NCBI GenBank assembly: GCA_003176045.1 | Contig: PSRM01000076.1 | Coordinates: 1-46,405, forward strand | Source: Verrucomicrobiota bacterium | GTDB lineage: Bacteria; Verrucomicrobiota; Verrucomicrobiia; Limisphaerales; UBA8199 | DNA: 46,405 nt | Direction: 5' to 3' | Shown here: in pieces, positions 1 to 8,594 of the stretch | How positions within the stretch are numbered: the stretch's first letter is position 1 | Layout of the letters: every line of letters begins with the position of its first letter | Position numbers and translations under genes: made by a program | The notes under the pieces: generated by a model | Told to the model about the DNA's origin: nothing | Databases searched by the model: none | The model's input: the letters and a program-made list of their open reading frames with translations, nothing else

Positions 1-712
1 CCTGCCGCAACGGCCGAGAAATGATATCCGGAAGGCCTAAGGCACAGGCATCTGAGGCTGCTGGAATCAAAGGAAGGAGCAGGGCTTTAGTGATAGGATT
101 ACGAGCGGATTCCAGCGCCTGTGTGACGACAGGCGGGTTCTGGAAAAGACCCAAGGCTTCCGCAGACCGGTAGCCGCGTCGGCTGCGCAATCCTGCCAAT
201 GCCGCTATTTGCCGCTCAGTCTCTCTTGCTTTGGCCAAGAGCCGATTATCCTGGATCTCCTCCAACAGCGAAACATCCTGCCAGTCGCTCTCGCGCTCTG
301 TCTCCTTGCTCCTAATCAAATCCGCTAGAGCCATGAAAGGAAGCTGCTGCCCCAGGACGGCACCTTGCTCGCGACGGGCGTAAAGCTCCTCAAAAGGAGC
401 GAGCAAGTGATTGTGAAACCAGAATTCAAGCCATTCCTCCTTCCCGTTCGGTAGATGTCCTAAAAGGAATCTTCGGAAATCGGTGCCGCGCCAACTCGTC
501 AACTCTGTTGGGCCTGCAACTCCAAAAAGCCCAGTTCTTTGAAGGCTCTCGGCCAGGCCATCTCTCGCCGCGAGTGATAAATGAAAATCGAAATCCAGAG
601 TATCCCGGTTCACTCCGTAGAAGCGCACCGCATGGCCGCCCATTACCAGAAAGCGCAGATCCACCGTTTCAAAAGCCGTCGCGATCTCGACCAGGCGTTG
701 GTCGGCTGTCAT
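1..712 (-). CDS. Nucleotidyltransferase-fold (MNT/AbiEii-like) protein, partial
   Basis: The reading frame is open from an ATG at 712 to the window edge, about 237 codons, so the C-terminus is missing. Near residues 24-44 it reads LVMGGHAVRFYGVNRDTLDF followed by D-F: a Gly-Gly pair, 13 residues, then D-F-D-F, which fits the nucleotidyltransferase signature hG[GS]x(9-13)Dh[DE]h of MNT/AbiEii-type proteins. The rest is mostly helical and charged, with a Trp/Phe-rich stretch (EEWLEFWFHN). The start overlaps the stop of the upstream 90-codon gene by ATGA (712-709), so the two are probably translated together. Such folds occur in antitoxins, toxins and uncharacterised transferases; which applies here cannot be told. 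The fold is fairly sure, the activity is not. Confidence 0.75.
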   Translation of the reverse strand, partial: MTADQRLVEIATAFETVDLRFLVMGGHAVRFYGVNRDTLDFDFHLSLAARDGLAESLQRTGLFGVAGPTELTSWRGTDFRRFLLGHLPNGKEEWLEFWFHNHLLAPFEELYARREQGAVLGQQLPFMALADLIRSKETERESDWQDVSLLEEIQDNRLLAKARETERQIAALAGLRSRRGYRSAEALGLFQNPPVVTQALESARNPITKALLLPLIPAASDACALGLPDIISRPLRQ

Positions 713-981
713 GCTAGAGATTCGTCCCACTCGCGGCTGCCGTGGGCAAACAACATCATGATCAGAGGATGCGCTCGGAACTCTTCCTCAGGCATTGGAC
801 TGTTCACCAACTCCACGATCTCTTCGATGTGCGAATCCAAATACCGAGCTTCTGCTTCTGATGCACTCGAAGCTTCGCCGTCGAGGATCATGCGCACGAT
901 GGGATCTTCCTCAGGAGCCCAACCCAATTTATTCTTTGCGTTCACTGCGAGTAAACTAGTAGCCACTTGGCACGGCGGCAA
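709..981 (-). CDS. Small acidic protein of unknown function, coupled to the nucleotidyltransferase
   Basis: This is a 90-codon frame with many Glu/Asp residues and no membrane segment. The stretch EAEARYLDSHIEEIVELVNS looks like one or two amphipathic helices, followed by a conserved-looking tail HPLIMMLFAHGSREW. The start is uncertain: position 981 is a TTG; an in-frame GTG at 945, just before NAKNKLGW, gives a 78-residue protein and may be the real start. Neither has a clear ribosome binding site. Its TGA overlaps the ATG of the nucleotidyltransferase gene. I do not recognise the family; the tight coupling suggests the two proteins act together. Confidence 0.6.
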   Translation of the reverse strand: MPPCQVATSLLAVNAKNKLGWAPEEDPIVRMILDGEASSASEAEARYLDSHIEEIVELVNSPMPEEEFRAHPLIMMLFAHGSREWDESLA

Positions 982-1039
982 GACCGGGCGACCTGGCTAA
1001 TGTGGTGGCTCACAATTACCTACCCAATTGGCGTGCTCG

Positions 1040-1139
1040 AAAGCGGTAGAGGACTACCGCAGTCCAAGACGCTCCGCGAGCGACGAGCGTCCCGGAAATT
1101 CCGACAGGTTTTGGACTGCGCCAGTCCTCTGGCGCTTTG
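1040..1139. repeat. REP-like inverted repeat (two hairpin arms)
   Basis: Two arms of about 31 bp, 1040-1070 and 1109-1139, are imperfect reverse complements. Each also folds on itself: the left arm has GCGGTAG/CTACCGC and GGACT/AGTCC, the right has GGACT/AGTCC and GCCAG/CTGGC. Stem bases differ between the arms but stay paired. It lies between the stop of the FHA gene (1175) and the small-protein gene and could act as a terminator or be a non-autonomous mobile repeat. Confidence 0.7.
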
Positions 1140-1174
1140 GCCTGTAATAGTTAACGCGATCAAGAGACTGCACA

Positions 1175-2929
1175 TTAATGATCCAGCCATCCAAGCTCCT
1201 TCTTTTTGCTTGCGTACACAAGCCCAAGGACATGCACGGCGACGAGCAGGAAATAAAAGGTGGTCAGGCTCACAACCACGATGGCGCCGATCATGGCGAA
1301 GAGTGTGCCCATGGAATGAGTGGTCCAGCCTTTCGGAAAAACGAAAAACAGAAAAATGGTTGTCGTGATACGCAAAGCCACGACGGCCCCGAGCATAAAC
1401 GTCGCAATAAAGTACTGCCCCGGCACTTTCACGATCGAAGGCATGACCAGCATCGGATTCGCGGCAGCAATCGAATCGAGAATAGCCACGGAAAGGAAAG
1501 CCATGGGGAAATAAAGGCCACCAATGAGTATCGCGGCGATGCCAAGAATCGAGGGGCCCGACCAAACGAAACCCTCGCCGATGGCGCGGTCGTGGTTCGC
1601 CCATATAAGGAGGCCAATCCCGGGACCAAAACAGACCAGGCCGATGCCTACAAACCGGCCAAATGGGAGCAGGATCGTGTCCACGATATTCATGCCTGGC
1701 AGTTCAGGCATTTCTCGGTCGCCTGCCGCTGTCGAATGGATGATGCTTTGGAGGTAGCTAAAGAGATAACCTCCTGCATAGATCAGGACGATAACCCCCG
1801 CAACCAGGATGAGGATGGCGTTGACGGAGAAAAAGCCGCCAATGCCCACCATGATCAAACCGACCCTCAAGCCAGCGAGGATTAAGATGCCCACGACCAG
1901 CATGATAAATCCGGTACCACGAAGCGGATAACCAAACGCCGCCGGCAACAGCTCGAAAAAGCCTTTCTCGACCGGGCGCTGTATCGGCAGCATGACGGAC
2001 GACAGCTCGGTCCCGCAATGACGGCAGGTCTTGTGCGCAACGCCGCCGCTGGATCGGGTAGTGACGCAGAACTCACAGAAGAACTGGTTGCATTTGTTGC
2101 AGAAGAAACGGCCAGGAACCTTCGGGTGGTGTTTGCAAGGGCCGGAAGCGAGGGGCGAGCCGCCTGCGCTGCGCTCCGGCGCGCCGAGGGGCGGAGGGGC
2201 GAGGGGCGAAGAGACAGACGGGGGCTGAGCCACCATTGCCACGGGAGTGTCCGACGCAAGGGCAGCCGGTTGAGGTGGCTGAGTTGTGGCTAGGCGGACG
2301 CGGACGGGTGGCTGGGAGGGGGTTGGCGCTCCCTCATCCCGCTCAGCGGGACGGGTCTGATCGGCCGTCTTGGCGGAGGCAGTAGGTGGAGTTGGCTGAT
2401 CCGTGGGTAAGCGAACGCGGACGGGTGGTTGGGACGGGGTTGGCGCTCCCTCACGGTCGCGGCTCTGATCGGGGGGCCTGGCCAGACGGACGGTGTCAGA
2501 GCTCGCAGAAGCGGGGATTGGGGGCGGAGTGGCTGCGGGCTGTGGGACTGATGATGCAGTCGCGATTCGTATTGGACCCGATGCAGGCGGCAAGGGCGCG
2601 GCGGAAATAATTGGGGCAGTCGGGACGCCTGCCCTGCTTTGGGTGTCGGCGTAGAAGATCATTGAAACCCCGCCGAGCTGGATATTTTGGCCGTCCTGAA
2701 GGACGGCTTCTTTGATCTGGGTGCGATTTATGAATGTGCCGTTGGTTGAGCCCAGGTCCTTCAGAACGACGCAGCTTTCTTCAACCAATAACTGGCAATG
2801 GGAGCCTGAGACAGAGCTGTCTTCGAGAGTAAAATCGTTGGCGGCAGCCCGTCCTATGAAGTTTGCGCCGGGCTTAAGTTGAATCTCCCAAGTTGCCGTT
2901 GATCCAGGGTTGACGATCAGACGTGCCAT
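1175..2929 (-). CDS. FHA domain / zinc-finger / multi-pass membrane protein
   Basis: This is a 584-residue protein with an unusual three-part layout. Residues 5-95 form an FHA domain, which binds phosphothreonine (FIGRAAANDF near 24-33, GSHCQL 42-47, STNGTF 61-66). Residues 100-262 are a Pro/Ala/Thr-rich linker with a 39-residue duplication. Residues 265-306 form a B-box-like zinc finger (CKHHP, CNKC, CEFC, H, CRHCG). From about 335 to 565 there are five or six hydrophobic helices of Yip1/DUF4013 appearance. It is probably an inner-membrane protein with its FHA and zinc parts in the cytoplasm, reading out Ser/Thr-kinase signalling; no kinase lies nearby. The ATG at 2929 is the only start that keeps the FHA domain whole. 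Domain calls are firm, the role is inferred. Confidence 0.88.
   Translation of the reverse strand: MARLIVNPGSTATWEIQLKPGANFIGRAAANDFTLEDSSVSGSHCQLLVEESCVVLKDLGSTNGTFINRTQIKEAVLQDGQNIQLGGVSMIFYADTQSRAGVPTAPIISAAPLPPASGPIRIATASSVPQPAATPPPIPASASSDTVRLARPPDQSRDREGAPTPSQPPVRVRLPTDQPTPPTASAKTADQTRPAERDEGAPTPSQPPVRVRLATTQPPQPAALASDTPVAMVAQPPSVSSPLAPPPLGAPERSAGGSPLASGPCKHHPKVPGRFFCNKCNQFFCEFCVTTRSSGGVAHKTCRHCGTELSSVMLPIQRPVEKGFFELLPAAFGYPLRGTGFIMLVVGILILAGLRVGLIMVGIGGFFSVNAILILVAGVIVLIYAGGYLFSYLQSIIHSTAAGDREMPELPGMNIVDTILLPFGRFVGIGLVCFGPGIGLLIWANHDRAIGEGFVWSGPSILGIAAILIGGLYFPMAFLSVAILDSIAAANPMLVMPSIVKVPGQYFIATFMLGAVVALRITTTIFLFFVFPKGWTTHSMGTLFAMIGAIVVVSLTTFYFLLVAVHVLGLVYASKKKELGWLDH
2292..2453. repeat. 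Direct duplication in the FHA-protein linker
   Basis: A segment of about 45 bp at 2292-2336 recurs at 2409-2453, exactly 117 bp (39 codons) away, with a few changes. Both copies encode GAPTPSQPPVRVRL. It lengthens the disordered linker without shifting the frame. Confidence 0.85.
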
Positions 2930-2980
2930 GTTGCTCTTCTGCCTGCGAACCGGGTAATTCTAGGCAGGACAGTAAGCGCT

Positions 2981-3009
2981 TGTCTATGACAAAAGGCGCG
3001 GCTAGTCAA
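2981..3009 (-). promoter_or_regulatory. Possible sigma70-type promoter for the FHA gene
   Basis: On the minus strand TTGACT (3009-3004) is followed 17 bp later by TAGACA (2986-2981), about 50 bp ahead of the ATG at 2929. The -35 box is good and the -10 box weak, so this is only a candidate. Confidence 0.3.
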
Positions 3010-3052
3010 TCGGAGGCGCATGTACCATTAGCTCGGACATTTCCCTCCGTGC

Positions 3053-3189
3053 GCGCCGGGTGAGGGCACCCGGCCTACATGTCCACAGCGCTGCACCCTG
3101 TAGGCCGGGTGCCCTCACCCGGCGCTGTGGGCATATGCTTCAGGCAGGTCGCGCAGTTCCAAGGCGCGGACACGTCCGCGCACTCCAAG
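3053..3189. repeat. Perfect 27-bp inverted repeat plus REP-like hairpin
   Basis: The arms 3053-3079 and 3099-3125 are perfect reverse complements, and each contains a smaller hairpin (CCGGGTG...CACCCGG type). Next to it, 3164-3171 and 3174-3181 form a perfect GCGCGGAC/GTCCGCGC stem with flanks AAG and ACTCCAAG, a member of the window-wide hairpin family also seen near 30600, 36560, 43920 and 45840. It sits 3' of the secreted-protein gene that ends at 3193 and may end its transcript. Confidence 0.8.
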
Positions 3190-3192
3190 TCC

Positions 3193-5559
3193 TCACGGCG
3201 CGTCGCAACGCAGGCGATAGAACCGGTTGGTTGGGGGCGGCGGCCAGGTGATGTTGGTGAAGGGTGACGTGGCGCCGGTTACGTCCACGTATGGCCCGAT
3301 GACGTTAGTGGCGGATTGCAGGAATCCGTTGGTCCAGTTCAGCACGACTTCATTGGTTAAGAACCGAGCGATCGTGATTGGCCCAAGGATGGGATGGTCA
3401 ATGATCACTTTGAAGGTGCAGGTATTGGTGTTGCCGCAGGCATCGGTCGCGGTGGCCACAACGGTGTTGGTGCTGCGGTGCGGGAAGGTGGTGCCCGAGG
3501 GCGGTGACGATGTCACGGTCACACTGCTGCAAGTATCTGTTGCCATGATTGTCCAGAATACTGTGGCATTGGTGTTACAGGTGAGCACCACGATGTTGGT
3601 GGGACAAATGATTGCTGGCGGATTCGTGTCCACGACGGTCACAGTCTGGGAGCACGGCGAACTCGTATTCGAACAGCAATCGGTTGCGGTCCAGGAGCGA
3701 GTGACGATCAGGGGACATGCGGGATTGTTCGTAATGGTGCCGGCGATATTGATTGTAATATTCGTTCCGCAACAGGTATCAACAGCAACAGGTGAATCGA
3801 AGGACCATGGGCTCCCGCACACGACGGTCTTGTTGGTTGCGCAAGTGATGGTTGGGGGAGTCGTGTCCACGACGCTAACCTTTTGCGTGCAGACACCCAG
3901 GACCGTGCCTATGCAATCGGTGACGGTGAAAATGCCGCTGTAACTCTGGGCGCAGGTGGCATTGCTATTGGTAATGATAACGAGACTGACCGAGGGCGGA
4001 GTGGGGCAACAGGGGTCCGGCCCGACGAACGGAGGGTCGAAGGACCAGGAGGAGCCGCACTCGACCTGTTTGTCCACTGCGCAAGCCACCGGAACGATGC
4101 AACCGTTGGTCCTGGTCGTGATTTTGAACGCCAGATCAAGCGGTGCCTGAGGTACACCCGGGGCAAAGGTTCGCAACCAACCGCCCAGCACTGTCCCTGT
4201 GGCAAGGTTCGGGCAAGCCGGAGGGTTGAACGGCAAGTGCACGCTCACATCGTTCTGAACGTTGGTTGTTGTCTTCCAGCCGAAGTAATCGGCCGTTCCA
4301 GCCGGGAGCAGCGCATACACCGCCAGCCAGTATCGCTTTGGCGCCGCCGGCAAACCCTGCTGCGTCGGGGGATTGGTGGGGAAGAAGCAGTAATACCAAA
4401 CCTCATTATCGGTGCCCAGGAACGAAGGCGGGCCGGGATCAATGAATTGTTCGGAGGCCGGACTCCACGGCATTTCCGAATACTGCCCCGGTCCGAAGCA
4501 CTGGTTCCATATCAGGTTGCCTGGATGACTAAACGGCTCGGTCGGTGGATTCGCCGCCACATCCGTGAAAATGCCCAACCAGAACGTGATGCTATTTGAG
4601 GCCACGAAGTTGTTCAACCATGACCCCCAAAGATGAATGTCGGTGATCGGCCCTGTGTTTGTGCAAACGAAGTCGTCCGCCAGCAGCCACGGACCATCCG
4701 TCACGTTTGGCGGAAAGGTGCTGCTGTTCCAGACGTCGTAACCATTTTGCACGTTCGGCCATTGGACGTATTTGACGGTATTGGTGTCCACGCAGTCGGT
4801 TGGAGGCGGCGTATTGGTTGGAGTCGTGAGCTTGAAGGCTAGATTGATCGCAGCGCGCGTTTGACTATTAGTCATCGGCTTCCAATCGCCAAGCGGGACG
4901 CCGGTAGCGGTCAAGTTGCCCCAGACCGCAGCATCGTTGTACGGCACCAGCGTGGTCTTCCACCCATAGAGAGTGGCCTGGTCGGCAACTTGAGCGTAGG
5001 CCGCCAGCCAATAGTTGGTCGGTTGATTGGGTGTTCCGGTCTGTACGAACGGATTGGTCGGATAAAAGCAGTAGTAATAGGCCAGCGTATCGCTGCCGAT
5101 AAAAGCCGGCGGCCGTGGATCATAAAAGCCTTCGCTGCCGCTGCCATATACCGTTTCGATGAACTGCCCTGGGCCAAACGACTGAGACCAGAGAAGCACT
5201 CCCGGGTGGCTGTTGGTGGACTGGCCAGTAATGGGATTAGTGACGGCGGCAACGTCGCTGTAGATGCCCAGCCAGAAATTGGTGATGACGCCTTTGCTGT
5301 TGTTAAGCCAGGAGCCCCAGATATGAATGTCTGAGACTGGTCCGGTGGTGTTACAAAGGAAATCGTCGGCCAAAACCAAAACGTTCTGGTCCAGGACGTC
5401 GAGACCGCCGTCCAGGTTTGGCGGATAGATAACTTTGACGCCGTTGGTTTCGACGCACTGCTGCTGGGCGTGCGCCGTGAAAGTTGAGATCACGAGACCC
5501 ATCAAAGCGCCTATCATTGCCTGCCTGTGTACTACACGAGATAACGCTGTAGAGATCAT
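3193..5559 (-). CDS. Large secreted protein with duplicated N-terminal domain and HYR-like repeats
   Basis: The frame is open from 5709, but the ATG at 5559 is preceded by an AGGAG ribosome binding site and begins a clear signal peptide (MISTALSRVV, hydrophobic core, then THAQ cleavage region), giving 788 residues. The mature part has two copies of a domain of about 200 residues, each with LADDF-C-TGP-DIH-WGSWLNN and a later YYCF-PTNP. Then come two or three beta modules of HYR/Ig type, each built on VD-VECGSSWSFDPP or TNKTVVCGSPWSFDSP and VVDTTPP. The end is NRFYRL, a tail common on secreted Verrucomicrobial proteins. It is probably exported to the surface or medium. No catalytic motif is seen, so the function is unknown. 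A cysteine-rich extracellular adhesion or matrix role would fit. Confidence 0.85.
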   Translation of the reverse strand: MISTALSRVVHRQAMIGALMGLVISTFTAHAQQQCVETNGVKVIYPPNLDGGLDVLDQNVLVLADDFLCNTTGPVSDIHIWGSWLNNSKGVITNFWLGIYSDVAAVTNPITGQSTNSHPGVLLWSQSFGPGQFIETVYGSGSEGFYDPRPPAFIGSDTLAYYYCFYPTNPFVQTGTPNQPTNYWLAAYAQVADQATLYGWKTTLVPYNDAAVWGNLTATGVPLGDWKPMTNSQTRAAINLAFKLTTPTNTPPPTDCVDTNTVKYVQWPNVQNGYDVWNSSTFPPNVTDGPWLLADDFVCTNTGPITDIHLWGSWLNNFVASNSITFWLGIFTDVAANPPTEPFSHPGNLIWNQCFGPGQYSEMPWSPASEQFIDPGPPSFLGTDNEVWYYCFFPTNPPTQQGLPAAPKRYWLAVYALLPAGTADYFGWKTTTNVQNDVSVHLPFNPPACPNLATGTVLGGWLRTFAPGVPQAPLDLAFKITTRTNGCIVPVACAVDKQVECGSSWSFDPPFVGPDPCCPTPPSVSLVIITNSNATCAQSYSGIFTVTDCIGTVLGVCTQKVSVVDTTPPTITCATNKTVVCGSPWSFDSPVAVDTCCGTNITINIAGTITNNPACPLIVTRSWTATDCCSNTSSPCSQTVTVVDTNPPAIICPTNIVVLTCNTNATVFWTIMATDTCSSVTVTSSPPSGTTFPHRSTNTVVATATDACGNTNTCTFKVIIDHPILGPITIARFLTNEVVLNWTNGFLQSATNVIGPYVDVTGATSPFTNITWPPPPTNRFYRLRCDAP

Positions 5560-5889
5560 AATACTCCTTTGTTTGATTGGAAGCGGGTGCCTTCCTTGGT
5601 TGTTTCGAGGGTGAATTCCTCCCTCCGAGTCGAGCTCTGTGAATTCTCGCAGAGCCTGATCCGTTTGGCCCCGTCTTGCCGAGACAAGCCGGGTCCCAAG
5701 CATGTGCATCCGCGTAGTGCATGCTTGAAAGGAATTCCGGATTAAGTGCCTGCGAGGGTATCAATTCCTAGGACAAAAGGCAAGTAACAAATTGATGGCG
5801 AAAACGGCGCGAATGTGTTTCGAAACCGGAATCGGATTAAGGCGTTGGCGACCAGCCCAATCGGTAATATGCGGAGGCGGGAGGCGCTT
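5560..5889. other. Gene-free spacer upstream of the secreted protein
   Basis: This 330-bp spacer should hold the promoter of the leftward secreted-protein gene, but no convincing -35/-10 pair stands out. It contains a small inverted repeat AAGCATG (5698-5704) and CATGCTT (5720-5726) and several GAATTC-containing stretches. The open frame continuing through it up to 5709 has no ribosome binding site or conserved sequence and is judged untranslated. Confidence 0.5.
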
Positions 5890-8448
5890 TCACGGAGCAG
5901 GTTTGACGATCGCGATCACGGCCTGCTGTGGCTGGAGATACTTTTGAGCAACGCTCTTAACTTGCTCGAGAGTCACGGCCTCGTAGAGGCCGGTTTCGGA
6001 ATCGGAATGGGCATAGCCGAGGCCGTAGAGTTCGTCCAGAGCGGTTGCCATGGCGAAGCCGCCGAGGTCCTGGCGCGCGATTTTCTTTTGGCCGATGACC
6101 TTGGCTTTGGCGCGCGCCAATTCTTCGGGAGCCAACCCTTCCGCTCGGAGCAGCTCGGCTTCTTTGAGGAGTTCCGTTTCCACAAGCTCCGCCTTCTCCG
6201 GCACGGTGCCTGTGTAGAAAGAGAAATAACCTGGAGCCAGGCCGACGAAATGTTGTGCGCCGACAAAATAAGCCAACCCAAGCTTTTCCCGGATGCGCAG
6301 GAACAGGCGGGACCCGAGATCACTGCAGGCTTCTTGCAATAATTCCAAAGGATAACGGTCCGGATCGCTCAAGGTGGTGCCAGGGAATCCGATGACCAGC
6401 ACGGCTTGTTTCTTATCGCGGGTTTCGCTCACATGGACGGGGGAAGAGCGTGGAGCGTGGAGCGTGGAGCGTGGAGCGTGGAGCGTAGCTCGAGCCGCCC
6501 CCTGCCATGCACGAACGACCTTGCCCACAGCGCGCTGGACGGCCTCCGGCTTTATATCTCCGTAGACGGCAAGGACGCAGTTACTCGGGACTGCAAACTG
6601 CTTATGAAAAGCACGGAGATCGCCTGACTGGAGTCCTGGCACGCTCGCTTCTGTGCCCAGCACGTCCAGGCCGTAGCCGGTATTGCCGAAGAGGGCCCGT
6701 CGCATGGCTTTGGCGGCGCTCTGCAACAAGTGATCCTTTTGTGCTCGAATGCCCGCGAGTTGAATTTCGCGCTCGCGCTCCAACGCGTTTTTCGCGAACT
6801 CTGGATTGAGCAAAACATCCGTCACCAAGTCCAGGCCCCTGGCGAAATCGCTGCTCATTACCTCGGCGCTGACGCCGAAACTATTGTTCCCTCCGTAGCT
6901 ATCAATGGACCCTCCCACTGATTCGATTTCGGTTGCGATGCCCTCGGCGGAACGCTTGCGCGTGCCTTTGAGCAGCATATTCGCCGTCAAATGTGTGAGG
7001 CCGCTTTTTTCTTCTGTTTCGGCCAACACGCCGCCTTGAAGCACGGCCCGGATTTCCACAAATGGGAGCCTGTGGTCCTCTTTCACCAGAAGGCGCAGAC
7101 CATTCGGTAATTCGAACTTGCGGATCGGCTTCTCGATGGAACTTTGTACCTGAAGGGCTGGCTTTGGCGCGCTGCCCGCAGGCAACAAAGCATAGAGTGT
7201 CCGGTTTTCGGTGGTCAGGTAGTTCCGTGCCACGCGCCGAATGTCGGCGGGTTTTACCTTTTTGATGGCTGCGAGATATCGCTCTGAGAAGTTGAGATCG
7301 TTTGCAGCCAGCCAGCTTCCACCGAGATCCTGCGCCTGGCCCTGCATGGTTTTGCGGGTGGAAAGCAGGCCCGAAATGAACTGTTTGACCGCTTTGTCCA
7401 GTTCTTTCGGTTGCACTCGAAGAGTTTTCATCTTCTCGATCTGGGCGAGGATGGCGTCGCGGGCCGGCTGGAATTTGTCGGCGTCTGCGGTGGCGCTCAC
7501 ACCGAAGAGTCCTGGATTTCCCGGACTATAGGTCCAGGCATCCACCGAATGGACGAGTCCCTTTTTTTCGCGCACCTGCTGAAATAAGCGTGAGCTGCGG
7601 CCGTGGCCTAACAACACCGCCAGGACGTCCAATGAAGGCACATCCAGATGCCGAACATCCGGGATGTGCCAGGCAAAATGGAAGTAGCCCATCTCGATGG
7701 GCGCTTCTTCGATCACCACGCGGGCAGCGGTTTGCGTCGGTTCGACTGGCAAGACGACTGGCGGCAGGGGTTTGGCGCGCGATTGCGAATAGGCTTCTTT
7801 AATCTGGCCCACCACTTCGCCCTCTTTTATGTCTCCCGCGACTATATAGAAGACATTGTTCGGCGCATATTTCTCGTAGTAGTAATTCAGAATATCGTTC
7901 GTTTGCAACTCGTTGAAGATATCCTGATAGCCGATAACGGTGAATCGATATGGGCTTTTGGTGTAAGCGGTCTCGAACAATCGGCGGCTGGCGCGTCTGC
8001 CCGGATCGTCCACGTTCATGTCCATCTCGCGCCGGATAACATCTTTCTCCTTGGTCATCTCCTCGTTCGGCAACGTGGCGTTCTGCATAATGTCGCAAAG
8101 GATGTCGAGAGCGACCCGGGCGCCGGTGTTGGGCACATCAATGTGATAGACCGTGCGATCAAACGAGGTGTAGGCGTTCATGTATCCGCCTGCCTCCTGC
8201 ACTTCCTGATCTATCCGCGCGCCGGAGCGTTTGCTGGTGCCCTTGAATAACATGTGTTCGAGCACGTGTGACAGACCGGCACCAAGCCAGCGGCCCTCAT
8301 GGATGCTGCCCGCCATGCACCAGGCCTGGGCGGACACTACTGGGGCGCTGTGGTCTTCGCGCACGATGATGGTCAGACCGTTGTCGAGCACGGTGATGTT
8401 TACGCCGGAAGGTAGAGCAGGGATTTCGGATGAGTTAGTTTTAGGCAT
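5890..8448 (-). CDS. M16 family zinc metallopeptidase, fused tandem (active plus inactive half)
   Basis: This is an 852-residue peptidase of the pitrilysin/processing-peptidase family with both half-molecules in one chain. The N-terminal half has the zinc motif HVLEH (H61, E64, H65) and the downstream glutamates in KEKDVIRREMD. The C-terminal half starts again near KFELPNGLRLLVKEDH but has LTHLTANMLLKG where HxxEH should be, so it is the inactive partner that closes the chamber, with the usual LREKLGLAY-like segment. Such enzymes degrade peptides; no signal peptide is obvious. I chose the ATG at 8448 because the earlier TTG/ATG at 8478/8475 lie inside a repeat array. Residues about 654-668 are an in-frame run of six heptamers giving TLHAPRS twice. 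Confidence 0.93.
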   Translation of the reverse strand: MPKTNSSEIPALPSGVNITVLDNGLTIIVREDHSAPVVSAQAWCMAGSIHEGRWLGAGLSHVLEHMLFKGTSKRSGARIDQEVQEAGGYMNAYTSFDRTVYHIDVPNTGARVALDILCDIMQNATLPNEEMTKEKDVIRREMDMNVDDPGRRASRRLFETAYTKSPYRFTVIGYQDIFNELQTNDILNYYYEKYAPNNVFYIVAGDIKEGEVVGQIKEAYSQSRAKPLPPVVLPVEPTQTAARVVIEEAPIEMGYFHFAWHIPDVRHLDVPSLDVLAVLLGHGRSSRLFQQVREKKGLVHSVDAWTYSPGNPGLFGVSATADADKFQPARDAILAQIEKMKTLRVQPKELDKAVKQFISGLLSTRKTMQGQAQDLGGSWLAANDLNFSERYLAAIKKVKPADIRRVARNYLTTENRTLYALLPAGSAPKPALQVQSSIEKPIRKFELPNGLRLLVKEDHRLPFVEIRAVLQGGVLAETEEKSGLTHLTANMLLKGTRKRSAEGIATEIESVGGSIDSYGGNNSFGVSAEVMSSDFARGLDLVTDVLLNPEFAKNALEREREIQLAGIRAQKDHLLQSAAKAMRRALFGNTGYGLDVLGTEASVPGLQSGDLRAFHKQFAVPSNCVLAVYGDIKPEAVQRAVGKVVRAWQGAARATLHAPRSTLHAPRSSPVHVSETRDKKQAVLVIGFPGTTLSDPDRYPLELLQEACSDLGSRLFLRIREKLGLAYFVGAQHFVGLAPGYFSFYTGTVPEKAELVETELLKEAELLRAEGLAPEELARAKAKVIGQKKIARQDLGGFAMATALDELYGLGYAHSDSETGLYEAVTLEQVKSVAQKYLQPQQAVIAIVKPAP
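6446..6487. repeat. Heptamer array GAGCGTG x6 inside the M16 gene
   Basis: Five perfect copies of GAGCGTG and a sixth with one change run without interruption. Six copies are 42 bp, so the frame is kept; three units encode the heptapeptide TLHAPRS. Gain or loss of one unit would shift the frame of the peptidase. Confidence 0.97.
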
Positions 8449-8460
8449 GGGGCGAAATGG

Positions 8461-8594
8461 GAAAACTTCAAACATCAAATTCCAAACTTCAAGGAAACCT
8501 CAAGCTTCAAGCGTCAAAACCGGCGTGGAGCGTCTCTCTTGAAGTTTGGAGTTTGGAATTTATTGATGTTTGAAGTTCGGAGTTTGAAATTTCA
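8461..8594. repeat. Inverted pair of degenerate CAAACTTC-type repeats
   Basis: Runs of AAACTTC/CAAATTCC units at 8464-8493 are met by their reverse complements at about 8539-8585, so the spacer can form a long imperfect hairpin. It runs right up to the TGA (8594-8592) of the Minf_1886 gene and over the alternative upstream starts of the M16 gene. Confidence 0.75.

Noticed and set aside
1..981. Firm call of a toxin-antitoxin system
   Set aside because: The nucleotidyltransferase is incomplete and the small partner shows no known toxin or antitoxin motif, so only a coupled pair is reported.
1020..1604. 194-codon minus-strand frame overlapping the FHA gene
   Set aside because: It overlaps the FHA/membrane gene in another frame, and its other part is the REP element.
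5560..5709. 50-residue N-terminal extension of the large secreted protein
   Set aside because: The internal ATG at 5559 has an AGGAG site and a signal peptide; the extension has neither.
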